From: UPXZ01 sp049840795
GTDB lineage: Bacteria; Bacteroidota; Bacteroidia; Bacteroidales; Paludibacteraceae
Assembly (NCBI GenBank): GCA_049840795.1
Contig: JASGJK010000022.1
Location: forward strand, 1-62,140
Length of the DNA stretch: 62,140 nucleotides
Reading direction: 5' to 3'
In this document: positions 48,293 to 58,553 of the stretch, one piece after another
How the letters are laid out: every line of letters starts with the position of its first letter
Position numbering within the stretch: position 1 is the stretch's first letter
The notes under the pieces: model-generated
The model's database searches: none
Seen by the model: the letters and a program-made list of their open reading frames with translations, nothing else
What the model was told of the DNA's origin: nothing
Program-made: the position numbers and the translations under genes

Positions 48293-49747
48293 TTATTGTT
48301 TTGATGGTATTTTCCACTTGTCTGTTCTAAAAGACGAAGCCGGAAATCCTGCCGAATTAAATAAATCCCCAACTACCCAAGCTTTAAATGCGTATCTTAC
48401 AGCCACCGGTTTGGTTACATTATCAGCCCAAACGGCAATTTCATTTCCACTCATAATCCGTGCTTTAGCCGGATAAAAAACCTGATCGGCTCCTGCAATT
48501 TCAAAATTCTGCGATATCCCGTCTTTAAACATCAACCCTTCTTCTACATTTTCGAAACTGAGGATAATTTTATTTTTATCAGTTTTCATTTTAGAATATA
48601 CCGGTGATGCGTATTTAGTATCTTTAAAATTATATGTTTTTGCTTTGGCAAAATAAAATAACCTATCGGCTACCGATTTTTTGTCGGAAGGATGAATTGT
48701 TTTTTCTTCGCCAACATCTAACAACACCGCCATTCCCGAATTTTTAATTTTCTTCTCACTCAGTAGTTGGGTTTCTCTCAGCACAGGAACTTTTGGCATA
48801 AGTTCTTTTATATTATCGGGCAAATTAGTCGTTTTTTTGAAGATATAAGGCGCTATTTGGGCGTAATAGAAAGGAAAATCACCAATACCCCATTCACTTC
48901 GCCATTGTTTTACCATAGCCGGAAAAAGCTTGAGATAAAGTGCCGGATTATCTCTATTCTGCTCTCCCTGATACCAAATTACCCCTTTAATCCCGTAGCC
49001 TACCAACGGATGTATCATAGCGTTATATAATCCGGCGGGAGTTTTTTTGTCGGTATTGGAAGTATTACTTTCTTTTGGAACCTTAACGGCTGCGTACCCA
49101 TCTAATGTTTCACCGTTCATCCAAGCTTCTACCGGTGTGCCTCCCCAGTCCGATTCAATAATGGCTACAGGTACATTCAGTTGATTGTATAGATTTTGTG
49201 CAAACAAATAAGCAACAGCGCTAAAGTTCACAGCGTTTGTTGGATTTGCCGACTTCCATTGTCCGTTACAATTGTCTAACGGACGTTTCCACGACACATT
49301 TTCCACATCGAAGAAACGAATTTGATCATTTTTAGACTGACTGATGTAATGCTCTGAATCCTTTACAGGTTGGTCTTTGAAACCTTTTAACGGCATTTCC
49401 ATATTCGACTGTCCGGATGCTAACCATACTTCACCAAGCAATACATTGTTTATTTTCACCGGATTACCGTCACTAATAGAAATAGCATATGGACCACCGG
49501 CGCCAAGAGTTACTACATTCACTCTCCACGTACTGTCTGATGTAACTTTAGCCGTATATGTACTATTGTTCCACGTAGTCTGAACAGTAACGGTTGATTT
49601 TGGCGTTGCTTTTCCCCAAATCGCCACTTTAGAATTTTGTTGTAAAACTATTCCGTCTGAAAATATGGAGGGAAGCTTTACCGTTGCCTGACTTGCAAAT
49701 ATCCATGTCAGCAAGCATAAAATTGTTATATATCTATTTTTTCTCAT
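48293..49747 (-). CDS. Sialate O-acetylesterase-type SGNH esterase
   Basis: 484 residues with a signal peptide (ITILCLLTWIFASQATV), a beta-sandwich N-terminal part (FSDGIVLQQNSKVAIWG), then the SGNH core: GEVWLASGQSNMEMPL (nucleophile Ser), IIESDWGGTPVEAWM, GVIWYQGEQN and DVGEEKTIHPSDK (catalytic Asp/His). This is the classic sialate 9-O-acetylesterase family, but many members remove acetyl groups from other polysaccharides. No sorting domain, so probably periplasmic. It directly follows the SusCD/DUF5017 genes. Confidence 0.85.
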   Translation of the reverse strand: MRKNRYITILCLLTWIFASQATVKLPSIFSDGIVLQQNSKVAIWGKATPKSTVTVQTTWNNSTYTAKVTSDSTWRVNVVTLGAGGPYAISISDGNPVKINNVLLGEVWLASGQSNMEMPLKGFKDQPVKDSEHYISQSKNDQIRFFDVENVSWKRPLDNCNGQWKSANPTNAVNFSAVAYLFAQNLYNQLNVPVAIIESDWGGTPVEAWMNGETLDGYAAVKVPKESNTSNTDKKTPAGLYNAMIHPLVGYGIKGVIWYQGEQNRDNPALYLKLFPAMVKQWRSEWGIGDFPFYYAQIAPYIFKKTTNLPDNIKELMPKVPVLRETQLLSEKKIKNSGMAVLLDVGEEKTIHPSDKKSVADRLFYFAKAKTYNFKDTKYASPVYSKMKTDKNKIILSFENVEEGLMFKDGISQNFEIAGADQVFYPAKARIMSGNEIAVWADNVTKPVAVRYAFKAWVVGDLFNSAGFPASSFRTDKWKIPSKQ

Positions 49748-49765
49748 CTGTGTACATTATTAATT

Positions 49766-50731
49766 TTATTTGGGTAAAACGGTAATTTCAATTTGTTTTA
49801 CGGTTTCCTTTCTCCCGTAAATATTTGAATTGGCTGCTACAAACGTGACGGTATATGTTCCGGCTTTGTTGAAAGTATGCGTATATGTAGTAAGTGGAAC
49901 ATCCACCAACGATTTGATTCCAACCGCTTTATCTTGTCCAACATTTATGTTTTTGTCTAACTTAAGCGTATCGCTAATGCACCAAAGTTCCTGATTTATA
50001 TCTCTAAAAGCAGGATCAGCTCTCATAGTAACCGCTGTGGAAGTAGTGGAATATCCTCTGGTGTGATCCCAGTTTGGTCCCATAAATACGGGAGTCCACA
50101 ATGCCGAAGTCTGTGTGGCAATAGTTGCCGAACCGGCATCGGATACAGCCGTTAAACCGAAGCTTGAAAAACGCCATATATTGCAATTGCCGTGATCTTT
50201 ATTCGGAAGGTTTACATACTGAAAAGCAAAATAAAATGGTTTTTCATCTTCAAGATAGTTCGTTAAATCAACCGTTCCTGCGGCAATGTAAGAAGAAGTG
50301 CTATTACACGTTACCGGACCGATGGAAAATTTGTCCGTCAAATCGACCCAAGTTGCATTTTTTATAGATGCGGAGTCGTACTTTCCGCTAAAGTCCGTGG
50401 ATATTTTTACTTTTAACTGATTTTCTTGACAATACAAGGCACCGGCATCTGCGCCGGTATAGCTTTGCGAACGGTTTTGAGTTTGAAACGTAGCTGAAGC
50501 CGTTGCTGCAACAATGCGGTCTTGATTTGCATATTCGTAAGCATTACCGGATTCACCGGAATAAAACAGAAGTAAATCTGAATTGCCATTCAATTTGAAA
50601 AAGACAGTATCACCGATAAAATAGGTGGTGGAATCGACCGAAACCTGAAATTCAGGCACTTCTACGTTTTCGGTTTGGCATGAAATTAGCAAGCCGAATA
50701 AAAGGAACGTATATAATATGTTTTTTTTCAT
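49766..50731 (-). CDS. DUF5017 (SusE-position) surface lipoprotein
   Basis: 321 residues with a lipobox (LLFGLLISCQTE). The N-terminal PKD/Ig-like part has SVDSTTYFIGDTVFFKLNGN and LLLFYSGESGNAYEYANQDR, the hallmark of DUF5017 proteins that follow SusD in many Bacteroidota loci, and the C-terminal Ig-like strand ends TYTVTFVAANSN. It probably binds glycan at the cell surface. It is transcribed with SusC and SusD. Confidence 0.8.
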   Translation of the reverse strand: MKKNILYTFLLFGLLISCQTENVEVPEFQVSVDSTTYFIGDTVFFKLNGNSDLLLFYSGESGNAYEYANQDRIVAATASATFQTQNRSQSYTGADAGALYCQENQLKVKISTDFSGKYDSASIKNATWVDLTDKFSIGPVTCNSTSSYIAAGTVDLTNYLEDEKPFYFAFQYVNLPNKDHGNCNIWRFSSFGLTAVSDAGSATIATQTSALWTPVFMGPNWDHTRGYSTTSTAVTMRADPAFRDINQELWCISDTLKLDKNINVGQDKAVGIKSLVDVPLTTYTHTFNKAGTYTVTFVAANSNIYGRKETVKQIEITVLPK

Positions 50732-50866
50732 GTCTTTATAATTCTTTTCTAATTATTAATTACGTGCAGGGATGAACCTTTGGCGATTAAAGTCCGACAA
50801 TTATCGGCGTAATACACACAAAAGAAAACGTTTTTAATCGCACCGGTTTCATCTCCGCTTATTTTT

Positions 50867-52465
50867 TTACCATCCGGTATTTTGTTTCAAATATTTATTT
50901 ACGCCTATTTCATAGGTGGGAATAGGCCATATCACATCTCTTTTACTTGCTCCTGAATAGGTATTCTTTGCATAGTTGATGTACGATGATGTGCCGGAAG
51001 GGATATTTGCTAACACTGCTTTCATCCTGTTGTAGAATATACCCCATCGTATCAAATCATTTTTTCTTAAATTTTCGAAGCACAATTCACGGTATCTTTC
51101 ATCTTGAATCTCTTTCAAAAATGCAGCCTGACCAAGATTGCTTAAATCTATTGAAGGAGCCGAAGTATTCAAATTATACCCATAAGCTCTACGGCGCACC
51201 TGATTGACAGCCCAATATGCCGAATCTGTTTCTGACGTAGTTTTTGTCTCTTTCATATTCACGCTTTCAGCATACATCAAAAGCACATCCGCATAACGCA
51301 AGAGTGGAAAATTTTGCGGTGTAGCAGTAGTACTTTTCGGAGTCAAAAGTTCGTATTCTCTTCTGAATTTACCGCAATGACGTTGAAATTTAGTTCCTCC
51401 GGCAGTCCAGGCTTTTACAACAGCTGGATTTCCATCAAAATAATAAGGAGCAACGCACCAATCGCGGCGAGTATCAAGTCCCGAAGCATTATATGTATCA
51501 TACAGCACAGTCGTAGAGCGTATCATTCCGGCGCAATAACCAATGGTATTATCTCCTCCGGTGTTTAATATTCCATTATTTCGTCCTACCATACCGGCCA
51601 CAGTGGTATATGTACCCGTATTGTTTCCATAAAACTCTACTTCCCATATACTTTCTTTGCTGTCATACAGGTCTTGGGCATAGTTTATGAAAATCTGTTT
51701 GTATGAGCTATTTAGTGCATGCTTTTGTGAATCAATGACCTTTTTAGCCCAATAAGCAGCTTCGGTATATCGCTTCGTATCGTTTATCGGGTTGCCGGCA
51801 GCATACAAGCATACGCGCGATAAAAGACCCCACACCGCTGATTTGCTTACTCTTCCAGCCGATTCTACTTTATTAATGTCCGATACCATATCCGCAGCTT
51901 GTGCCATTTCAGATATAATAAAATTGTAGATATCTTTGGCAGTTGCTTGCGCTATTTGCACTTCGCTCGCACTACCCGATTTTGCCAACGTAAGCACCAA
52001 TGGCACATCACCAAAGCGGGTAACCAGCATCGAATAATAATATGCCCGCAAAAACTTAGCTTGTCCTTCGATATCAACTCTTTTGGCTGAATCCATTGTT
52101 GGTTTATCAATATTGGCGAGTAATAGATTCGCTTTGTTGATACCTTCGTAAAGGTCGCGCCAATAGTTAAGTATTTTCGTATCGGAAGGCGCTGCCTGAT
52201 ATTGTGACACTGAACCTACATCGCTCGAATAGCAATTGTATCCTTCATCGGCATCGAGTCCTAATCGTCCCAGCATATTGTTGGCATACAGAGAGCTTTC
52301 TGCCAATGTAGCATAAACTCCATTGAGAGCAACCTGAAGTTGAGCTTCCGTATTGTAGTATGTTTCTTCTTGCAACGTACCGTTCAGTTCCACATCAAGC
52401 ATATTGCAAGATGTAAAACCTATAAATCCGGCTACAAGTAATATTATGGTTAATTTTGTTTTCAT
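50867..52465 (-). CDS. SusD/RagB-family glycan-binding lipoprotein
   Basis: 532 residues with a lipobox (LLVAGFIGFTSCN) and SusD signatures: a helical TPR-like core (ALNGVYATLAESSLY, AKFLRAYYYSMLVTRFGDVP) and the C-terminal ENLRKNDLIRWG and DVIWPIPTYEIGVNK. SusD forms the lid over the SusC channel and binds the oligosaccharide. It lies 11 bases after susC. Confidence 0.95.
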   Translation of the reverse strand: MKTKLTIILLVAGFIGFTSCNMLDVELNGTLQEETYYNTEAQLQVALNGVYATLAESSLYANNMLGRLGLDADEGYNCYSSDVGSVSQYQAAPSDTKILNYWRDLYEGINKANLLLANIDKPTMDSAKRVDIEGQAKFLRAYYYSMLVTRFGDVPLVLTLAKSGSASEVQIAQATAKDIYNFIISEMAQAADMVSDINKVESAGRVSKSAVWGLLSRVCLYAAGNPINDTKRYTEAAYWAKKVIDSQKHALNSSYKQIFINYAQDLYDSKESIWEVEFYGNNTGTYTTVAGMVGRNNGILNTGGDNTIGYCAGMIRSTTVLYDTYNASGLDTRRDWCVAPYYFDGNPAVVKAWTAGGTKFQRHCGKFRREYELLTPKSTTATPQNFPLLRYADVLLMYAESVNMKETKTTSETDSAYWAVNQVRRRAYGYNLNTSAPSIDLSNLGQAAFLKEIQDERYRELCFENLRKNDLIRWGIFYNRMKAVLANIPSGTSSYINYAKNTYSGASKRDVIWPIPTYEIGVNKYLKQNTGW

Positions 52466-52476
52466 AGTGTAATGTT

Positions 52477-55400
52477 TTATAAAACGATGGTAATACCTCC
52501 TGTTATTGTTTTGCTCTGTGGATAAGCCGAGTAATCAAAACCGGGTGTAAGCGTACTGTTACGAACCGACACTTCCGGATCCATACCTGTATATTTGGTC
52601 CAGGTGAAGATATTATTCATAGCGGAAAACACGTCTATATTTTTCACCCCTATTTTGCTTACCCATTTTTTAGGAAGGCTGTACGACAATTGCAATGTTT
52701 TTAGGCGCAGGTACGATCCGTCTTCCACCGTTCTTGAAGAGTACACGCCACGCGGTCCCATACCACCAACTCTAAAATATGTATTATTCTGATTATCAGG
52801 CGTCCACCGGTTATTATAACTTGCAAACTGATTGATGTTTCTGCTGGTAGCGTTTCCCTCGAAAATAATTCTGTTCGCATTAAAAATATCATTTCCGTAA
52901 CTCCATTGAAATAATACATTCAAAGTCAGATTTTTATACTGAAAATTATTTTCAAATCCTCCGATGTGTTTCGGCAGCGGATTTCCAATAATTACAAGAT
53001 CCTGATCATTTACAACTCCGTCATTGTTTTGATCAACATATTTAATATCTCCCGGTTGAATACTTTCCCGGGTATTTCCATTGGTAGCAACGTTGGTTTT
53101 CAGCACATAAGTTCCATCGGCAAGTTTATTGAAATCTTCGTATTGATAATTACCATCCCACACAAATCCGTAAAACGAAGATACCGGTCCACCAATTTTA
53201 GTCATATACAAGTAAGTACCGTTCCAATCTCCCGTCCACGAAACCATCGACACAATATTTTGTTGTCCTTCAGACAGTTCCAATACCTTGTTCTTATTAA
53301 ACGCGATATTAAAACTACTCCGCCAGTTAAAGTTCTTCGTTTTTATGTTAAGGGTATTCAATGAGAACTCAAGTCCGCGATTTTGTATTTTTCCAACATT
53401 TTTGTACGAACTACCCGTACCAGAGCTGTAAGGCAATTTGGCATCAATAAGTAACGCACTTGTTGTTTTATCATACCAATCAACTGTAAGTGCAATCCGG
53501 TTTTTGAACAGCGACAAGTCATATCCGATGTTCGTTTGAGCGGTTTTTTCCCATTTCAATTCATTGTTTCCCAAATTATCAATTTCTAAAGCATTCTGTG
53601 GAGTTCCATTTGCAAAAGAATAATAATCATTAATAATCAAACTTTGATAACGGTCATAGTCTCCTACACGGTTGTTTCCTGTTACTCCAAAACTGAGTCT
53701 CAGTTTTGCTTCTGAAATGTATTTCAGTTTGCGTATCAGTTTTTCTTTATCCATTTTCCACGCAAAAGCTGCCGATGGAAAATATCCCCATCTGTTTTCC
53801 GGATTAAATTTTGAAGAGCCGTCAGCTCTAATGGAAGCCGTGAACAAATACTTTGAACGGTAACCATAATTCACACGTGACAAAAATGACATTAAAACAT
53901 TTCTGGAATTCAATGATTGTGTTTGAGAAGGAATACCGTATCTCATTCCGCTCAATCCAAGTTCTTCGTTCGGGATATTGATCACCGAATAGCCATATAC
54001 GCTATTGTTTGTTCCTTCCATAGTAGCGGCGGCAGTTATATCAAATTTGTGAAATCTATTAAAGTTTTTAATATATGTAATCATATTTTCGTTTACCCAG
54101 TTAAATCGGTAAGCGTTTTGATACGATCCATTCACACCTTTCGAATTGTTGCTGGACGGGAAACCTCTATAGGTTTTTGAATTGTTAAATTCTTCATTTT
54201 CTATTTCACGTCTGTTAAAACCACCTCTTACAGTCAACTTCAGATTATTAAAGATACTATAATCTAATGTTGCGTTCGTTGTTAAAAGATCTCTTGTTTG
54301 TTGCCTTACTTCATTGTTGCTCGATACAATCGGGTTCATAATAGCAACCAATTCATCATCGCCATCAAACAAATCGTTATATATATCGGCATTGCCTACA
54401 TTGACCGGTTTATACCCCCACGTTCTGTACATCAAATATGTACTATAAGCACTTGCACTGTTGCCCTGTGACGATACCACTTGTCCATAGTTTTTATCGT
54501 TGCTATAATTTATGTTGATTCCTAAGTTAATTTTATCCGTCAGGCGTTGATCCAATTTCACCCTGCCTTGATATTTCTTAAAGCCCGAATTGATTACAAT
54601 ACCGTCTTGGTTAGTCATAGAAGCCGAAACAAGGTATTTATTTCTGTCTGTTCCACCTGAAACGGAAACACTATGTCGATAAATAGGTGCCGTTCTGAAC
54701 AATAAATTCTGCCAATCGATATTAGCCATTTTACCATAATCTTCAAGTGTCAGTCCCGGTTTTGTCAGATACAAATCTGTCATTTCGGTAGGGTCTCGTT
54801 CTATCTGATAAGCAACAAAGTCAGATGGACTCATCATATCCATTTTTTTAGTCACTTGTTGAAATCCATACGAACCTTCGTAAGTAATTACCGGTTTTCC
54901 TCTCTGACCTTTTTTAGTTTCGATGATGACCACCCCGTTAGCACCTCTTGAGCCGTAAATGGCTGTTGCCGAAGCATCTTTCAACACATTAAATGAGGCT
55001 ATATCCGAAGGATTAATCGAAGCGCTGTTAAAATCTTCCATCGGAAATCCATCTACAACATACAACGGTGCATTGCTTTGTGTGAGCGAGCTTGCTCCTC
55101 TTATCACTATGTTTAATTCGGTGCCGGGTTGCGCATCGTTGGCACTAACCTGCACGCCGGCAATACGACCTGCCAACGCCATATCAATGTTGGGTACGGG
55201 AACACGGTCTATGTTATCCAAATTTAACTCGTCTAACGAACCGGTGATGTCCTTCTTGTTCTGTTCTCCATAGCCAATAACAACCACTTCGTCCAACAAT
55301 TTAGACTCTTCGGTAAGCTGTACTATCATTTCTTTACCAAACACCGCCAATAGTATTTTTTTCGCATAGCCGATGTATGTAAATGTAAGCGAATCTTTTT

Positions 55401-55590
55401 CGTTGGCATTTATAACAAATTTTCCGTTCAAATCCGTTATCGTACCAAGTCCAGTACTTTTTATCAAGACATTGACACCGATTATCGGTTCTTTATTTGA
55501 ATCGACTACGGTGCCTCTTATTTGCTTTTGGCTGTATCCGTTCAAAAAAAGTGTCAAACTTAATAAAATTAAGAAAATACGGTTTTTCAT
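52477..55590 (-). CDS. SusC/RagA-family TonB-dependent outer-membrane transporter
   Basis: 1037 residues: signal peptide, a CarboxypepD_reg-like domain (IRGTVVDSNKEPIIGVNVLI), TonB-box-region LLDEVVVIGYGEQNKKDITG, the plug with NAPLYVVDGFPMEDFNSASI and NVLKDASATAIYGSRGANGV, and a long beta-barrel ending PQSKTITGGITIVL. It imports oligosaccharides with SusD using TonB energy. The frame is unbroken. It is followed by susD and preceded by the aldolase gene. Confidence 0.96.
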   Translation of the reverse strand: MKNRIFLILLSLTLFLNGYSQKQIRGTVVDSNKEPIIGVNVLIKSTGLGTITDLNGKFVINANEKDSLTFTYIGYAKKILLAVFGKEMIVQLTEESKLLDEVVVIGYGEQNKKDITGSLDELNLDNIDRVPVPNIDMALAGRIAGVQVSANDAQPGTELNIVIRGASSLTQSNAPLYVVDGFPMEDFNSASINPSDIASFNVLKDASATAIYGSRGANGVVIIETKKGQRGKPVITYEGSYGFQQVTKKMDMMSPSDFVAYQIERDPTEMTDLYLTKPGLTLEDYGKMANIDWQNLLFRTAPIYRHSVSVSGGTDRNKYLVSASMTNQDGIVINSGFKKYQGRVKLDQRLTDKINLGININYSNDKNYGQVVSSQGNSASAYSTYLMYRTWGYKPVNVGNADIYNDLFDGDDELVAIMNPIVSSNNEVRQQTRDLLTTNATLDYSIFNNLKLTVRGGFNRREIENEEFNNSKTYRGFPSSNNSKGVNGSYQNAYRFNWVNENMITYIKNFNRFHKFDITAAATMEGTNNSVYGYSVINIPNEELGLSGMRYGIPSQTQSLNSRNVLMSFLSRVNYGYRSKYLFTASIRADGSSKFNPENRWGYFPSAAFAWKMDKEKLIRKLKYISEAKLRLSFGVTGNNRVGDYDRYQSLIINDYYSFANGTPQNALEIDNLGNNELKWEKTAQTNIGYDLSLFKNRIALTVDWYDKTTSALLIDAKLPYSSGTGSSYKNVGKIQNRGLEFSLNTLNIKTKNFNWRSSFNIAFNKNKVLELSEGQQNIVSMVSWTGDWNGTYLYMTKIGGPVSSFYGFVWDGNYQYEDFNKLADGTYVLKTNVATNGNTRESIQPGDIKYVDQNNDGVVNDQDLVIIGNPLPKHIGGFENNFQYKNLTLNVLFQWSYGNDIFNANRIIFEGNATSRNINQFASYNNRWTPDNQNNTYFRVGGMGPRGVYSSRTVEDGSYLRLKTLQLSYSLPKKWVSKIGVKNIDVFSAMNNIFTWTKYTGMDPEVSVRNSTLTPGFDYSAYPQSKTITGGITIVL

Positions 55591-55615
55591 GATATTGTGT
55601 TTATATTTTGTATGA

Positions 55616-56519
55616 TTAAAGATTTAACTCTTCTAAAGCCTTGGCTATGGTTTTTTCTTGCTCAAGTCCAAATTGATTAAATGGTGACGCCAAATAACCG
55701 CTACATATCCCTTTAACGGACAAAGCACATTTTACACCTTTCAAATAGCTTGATCCGTAACATCCGGCAGTGTAAATCGTTGTACTAATTTGCATAACCT
55801 TTTTCTGAAGTTTCTCAACCGTATTCAAATCGCCGGCAAAAGCAGCGTTATACAAATCAACATAAAGGCGTGGAAATATATTAGCGCCACCATTTACGCC
55901 ACCACTTGCACCCAATAAAACCACTTCCGCCATCATCTCTTCCGGTCCTACGAAAATTGAAAAATCTTCTCTGTCACGCATTTCATACATTACCGACTGG
56001 AAATATCCGCCATTAGCCGAGCTATCTTTAAATCCGATAACCTTTTCATTTTGCGCAATACGTTTAACTGTTGACGGTGCGAACGAAACTTTGGTGTGAG
56101 TAGGCATATTGTACAAATAAATAGGCAAATCCAATTGAGGGATCAGCGCCTCATAAAACTCGGCAAGCTCGGGTTGCGCTGTGGCATAATAATAAGGTGG
56201 CGCCGAAACAACCGCATCGGCTCCGGCTTCGTAAGCTATTTTTTCTAAACGAATACTGTCTCCCAGCGATGTATCGGAAATACCGACAAGAAGCGGCAAA
56301 CGCCTATTCGAGAATTCTGCTTGTTTGTTTTATCATTTCAGTCCGAAGGTCGGCACTTAAGCTTTGAGCTTCTCCGGTAGTTCCTAAAATAAAAATCCCA
56401 TGAACGCCTCCGGCTACAACGTGTTCAATCAATCTTTCCAAACCATCAATATCCAATGTATTATTGTCAATAAGTGGCGTAATAAGTGGAGGTACTATTC
56501 CACAAAGTTTTTTTCCCAT
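55616..56519 (-). CDS. DapA/NanA-family aldolase (one frameshift)
   Basis: About 300 residues once an indel near 56303 is crossed. Motifs: PPLITPLIDNN, GTTGEAQSL (substrate carboxylate binding), YYYATAQPELAEFYEA, IYLYNMPT (catalytic Tyr) and VIGFKDSSAN (Schiff-base Lys). The family includes N-acetylneuraminate lyase, 4-hydroxy-tetrahydrodipicolinate synthase and 2-keto-3-deoxy-sugar-acid aldolases. GTTGE and KDSS fit the DapA/KDG side at least as well as NanA, so the substrate (sialic acid or a keto-deoxy sugar acid) is open. The frameshift is probably a sequencing indel. Confidence 0.8.
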
Positions 56520-56532
56520 TTCTTTTCGTTTT

Positions 56533-58495
56533 TTATTTTGTTATTACATTGTTTTTCAACATATAAAAGTGTCCGTCTTCGGCACCAACCAGCACATCAA
56601 AAACACCGTCTTTGTCCCAATCTACTGCCGTTGGACTGGTATCGTGACCTGCCAAGCGAATTCCGCTGATATCACCTTTATTCACAAAATAGACCGTATC
56701 ATTGTCTTGTTTCACATTCTCAAAATAGCAAACATTGGTACTATTCACTAATAAGTCTATCTTTCCATCCTTATTCCAGTCAACCAATGTAAACTTACGT
56801 CTGCCCGACTTTCCGTCCACGCCACCATTCAGTTGAAGCAACGATGATTTTTCTCCAATCGGTTTATTGTTATGATCATACACAGCTATATCAAGCATAT
56901 AGAAGACTCTTTTCCCCGGCTTCAACCACCACTCTCCGTTTTTTTCAAATCTTTCATAATAAGCTAAATACCCTTCATTATCAAGCATTACCAAGTCGGT
57001 TAGTCCATCGTGATTCCAATCGATGGCAAATGGAGTAGTGCGCCATTGTGTTACTAAATCGGTTGTTCCGGGATTCCACCAATTCCAAACAGGCTTTGAA
57101 GCAACTTGCCCTTCCCAGTCCACTTTTACCTTATATGGTCCGGCTACGTTGTATGCGTCTCCCGTATTTTTGTACCAAATAATTTCTCCAAAAATAGAAT
57201 TTACGATAATATCCGGTTTATCATCATTGTCCCAATCAGCCACGGTAAGTGTTGTATATCCCCATTTCTCTTCAGCAGGACCTTGTATGGAACCGTTTTT
57301 GCCCGCCATAATACGAATTTCATCGTTATTTGTTTTAAGCAGAACCGGTTCAGCCCATTTGGGATTGTTTCCACCGGTCAAATTTTTGATAAAAGCTATA
57401 TTTCCGGCTGAATTTCCGCAAATGATATCTTCTAATCCGTCACCGTCCCAATCAATACTGTATGGAGTGGATAAAGCGCCAAACTTCACATTATCGGCTT
57501 TCTGTTTCAGATATTCAGGCGTAGCAAAGACGGGCATTCCTTTTTTCACTTTACCTGTATTTTTTATGAGAGCCACACGTCCGTCTTCATCACCTACCAC
57601 CAAATCTATATGTCCGTCATCATTAAAGTCATACGCCACCGGCGTAATCATCTGTACATGCATACGAATAATTTGTCCTTTCGCATCTGTTAGTTGCTTG
57701 CCGGTATCGAATATCGGATGCCCCTTTTTACCTGTATTATTGTACCACGTAAATTTGTCTAAAAATTCACCGCAAATAAGTTCCGGTTTACCATCACCAT
57801 TAAAATCAGCAAAACATGCGTTAGGCGCTCCGTAAGTTTCGAGCGGTTTTTTGCCGGCAAATGTTTTTCCTCTATTTTTATATATTCCGTTTTCCAATTC
57901 CAACCAGTAAACAAATCCTCGAAGAGGTCCATTAGTCCAATTCCCACTTTTATCGTAGGCATTATCCCATCCATAGTCGCCCCAATCGTCAACACTGACT
58001 AATATATCTTGATTATTATCGTTATCAAAATCGACGAAACTCCACATATTACTTCGCATTTTCTTAAAATCGAATCCGGGCAAAGTGTCCACTTTCAATT
58101 TTTTTGACGATTCGAAGAGTTTGCTTTTGAAGTTTTGATATTCAGTATTCTGACGAAGCACCCTTAAATCGCCGTTGATGTAAGAAGCTTTGACATTTTG
58201 AAATGATTTGTCCGATAGTTTTACTGATTTATCAAATAAAGGATTTTGTTTTGTTCCGATATTTTTATATAGATATATACCTTTGTAAGGAGCATCCGGA
58301 CACGACATAATAATATCGGTTAAACCATCGTTGTCATAATCCAATGGTAGTGGCGTTCCCCACAAGCCTACTCCTAAACACACAACTAAGTTTTCATTAT
58401 TGTATTTTGAAACGAGCATCATCTATGGTTTGCGAACGAACTGCCGAACCAAAAACAACTAAAACTACACTCCAAATAATTCCTCTTTTTATCAT
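56533..58495 (-). CDS. Exported FG-GAP/VCBS-repeat propeller protein (one frameshift)
   Basis: A signal peptide starts at 58495 (GIIWSVVLVVFGSAVRSQ), then an indel near 58405 joins the long frame. The protein of about 650 residues has at least eight calcium-binding D-x-D/N-x-D-G loops (DYDNDGLTD, DFDNDNNQD, DFNGDGKPE, DFNDDGHID, DWDGDGLED, DWDNDDKPD, DWNHDGLTD, DWNKDGKID, DWDKDGVFD), the FG-GAP-type beta-propeller. Such proteins bind or cleave polysaccharides at the surface (for example PL11-like propellers), but no catalytic site is recognised. First structural gene of the locus, preceded by a LacI-type operator. Confidence 0.75.
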
Positions 58496-58505
58496 TTTAA
58501 ATTTA

Positions 58506-58520
58506 CTTAAACGATTTAGC
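58506..58520 (-). promoter_or_regulatory. LacI-type operator before the FG-GAP/aldolase/susCD operon
   Basis: On the minus strand GCTAAATCGTTTAAG lies 11 bases upstream of the start codon at 58495, and an AATTTTTG sequence just upstream resembles the Bacteroidota -7 box TAnnTTTG with one mismatch. It matches the operator at the regulator's promoter (GCTTAATCGTTTTAGC) in most positions, including the central CG typical of LacI family sites. Confidence 0.6.
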
Positions 58521-58553
58521 AAAAATTTTAAAGATATATGAATTCTTTATTTC

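Noticed and set aside
55616..56519. Naming the aldolase nanA
   Set aside because: Family motifs do not separate N-acetylneuraminate lyase from DapA or keto-deoxy-sugar aldolases, and the neighbouring fucose isomerase allows other substrates.
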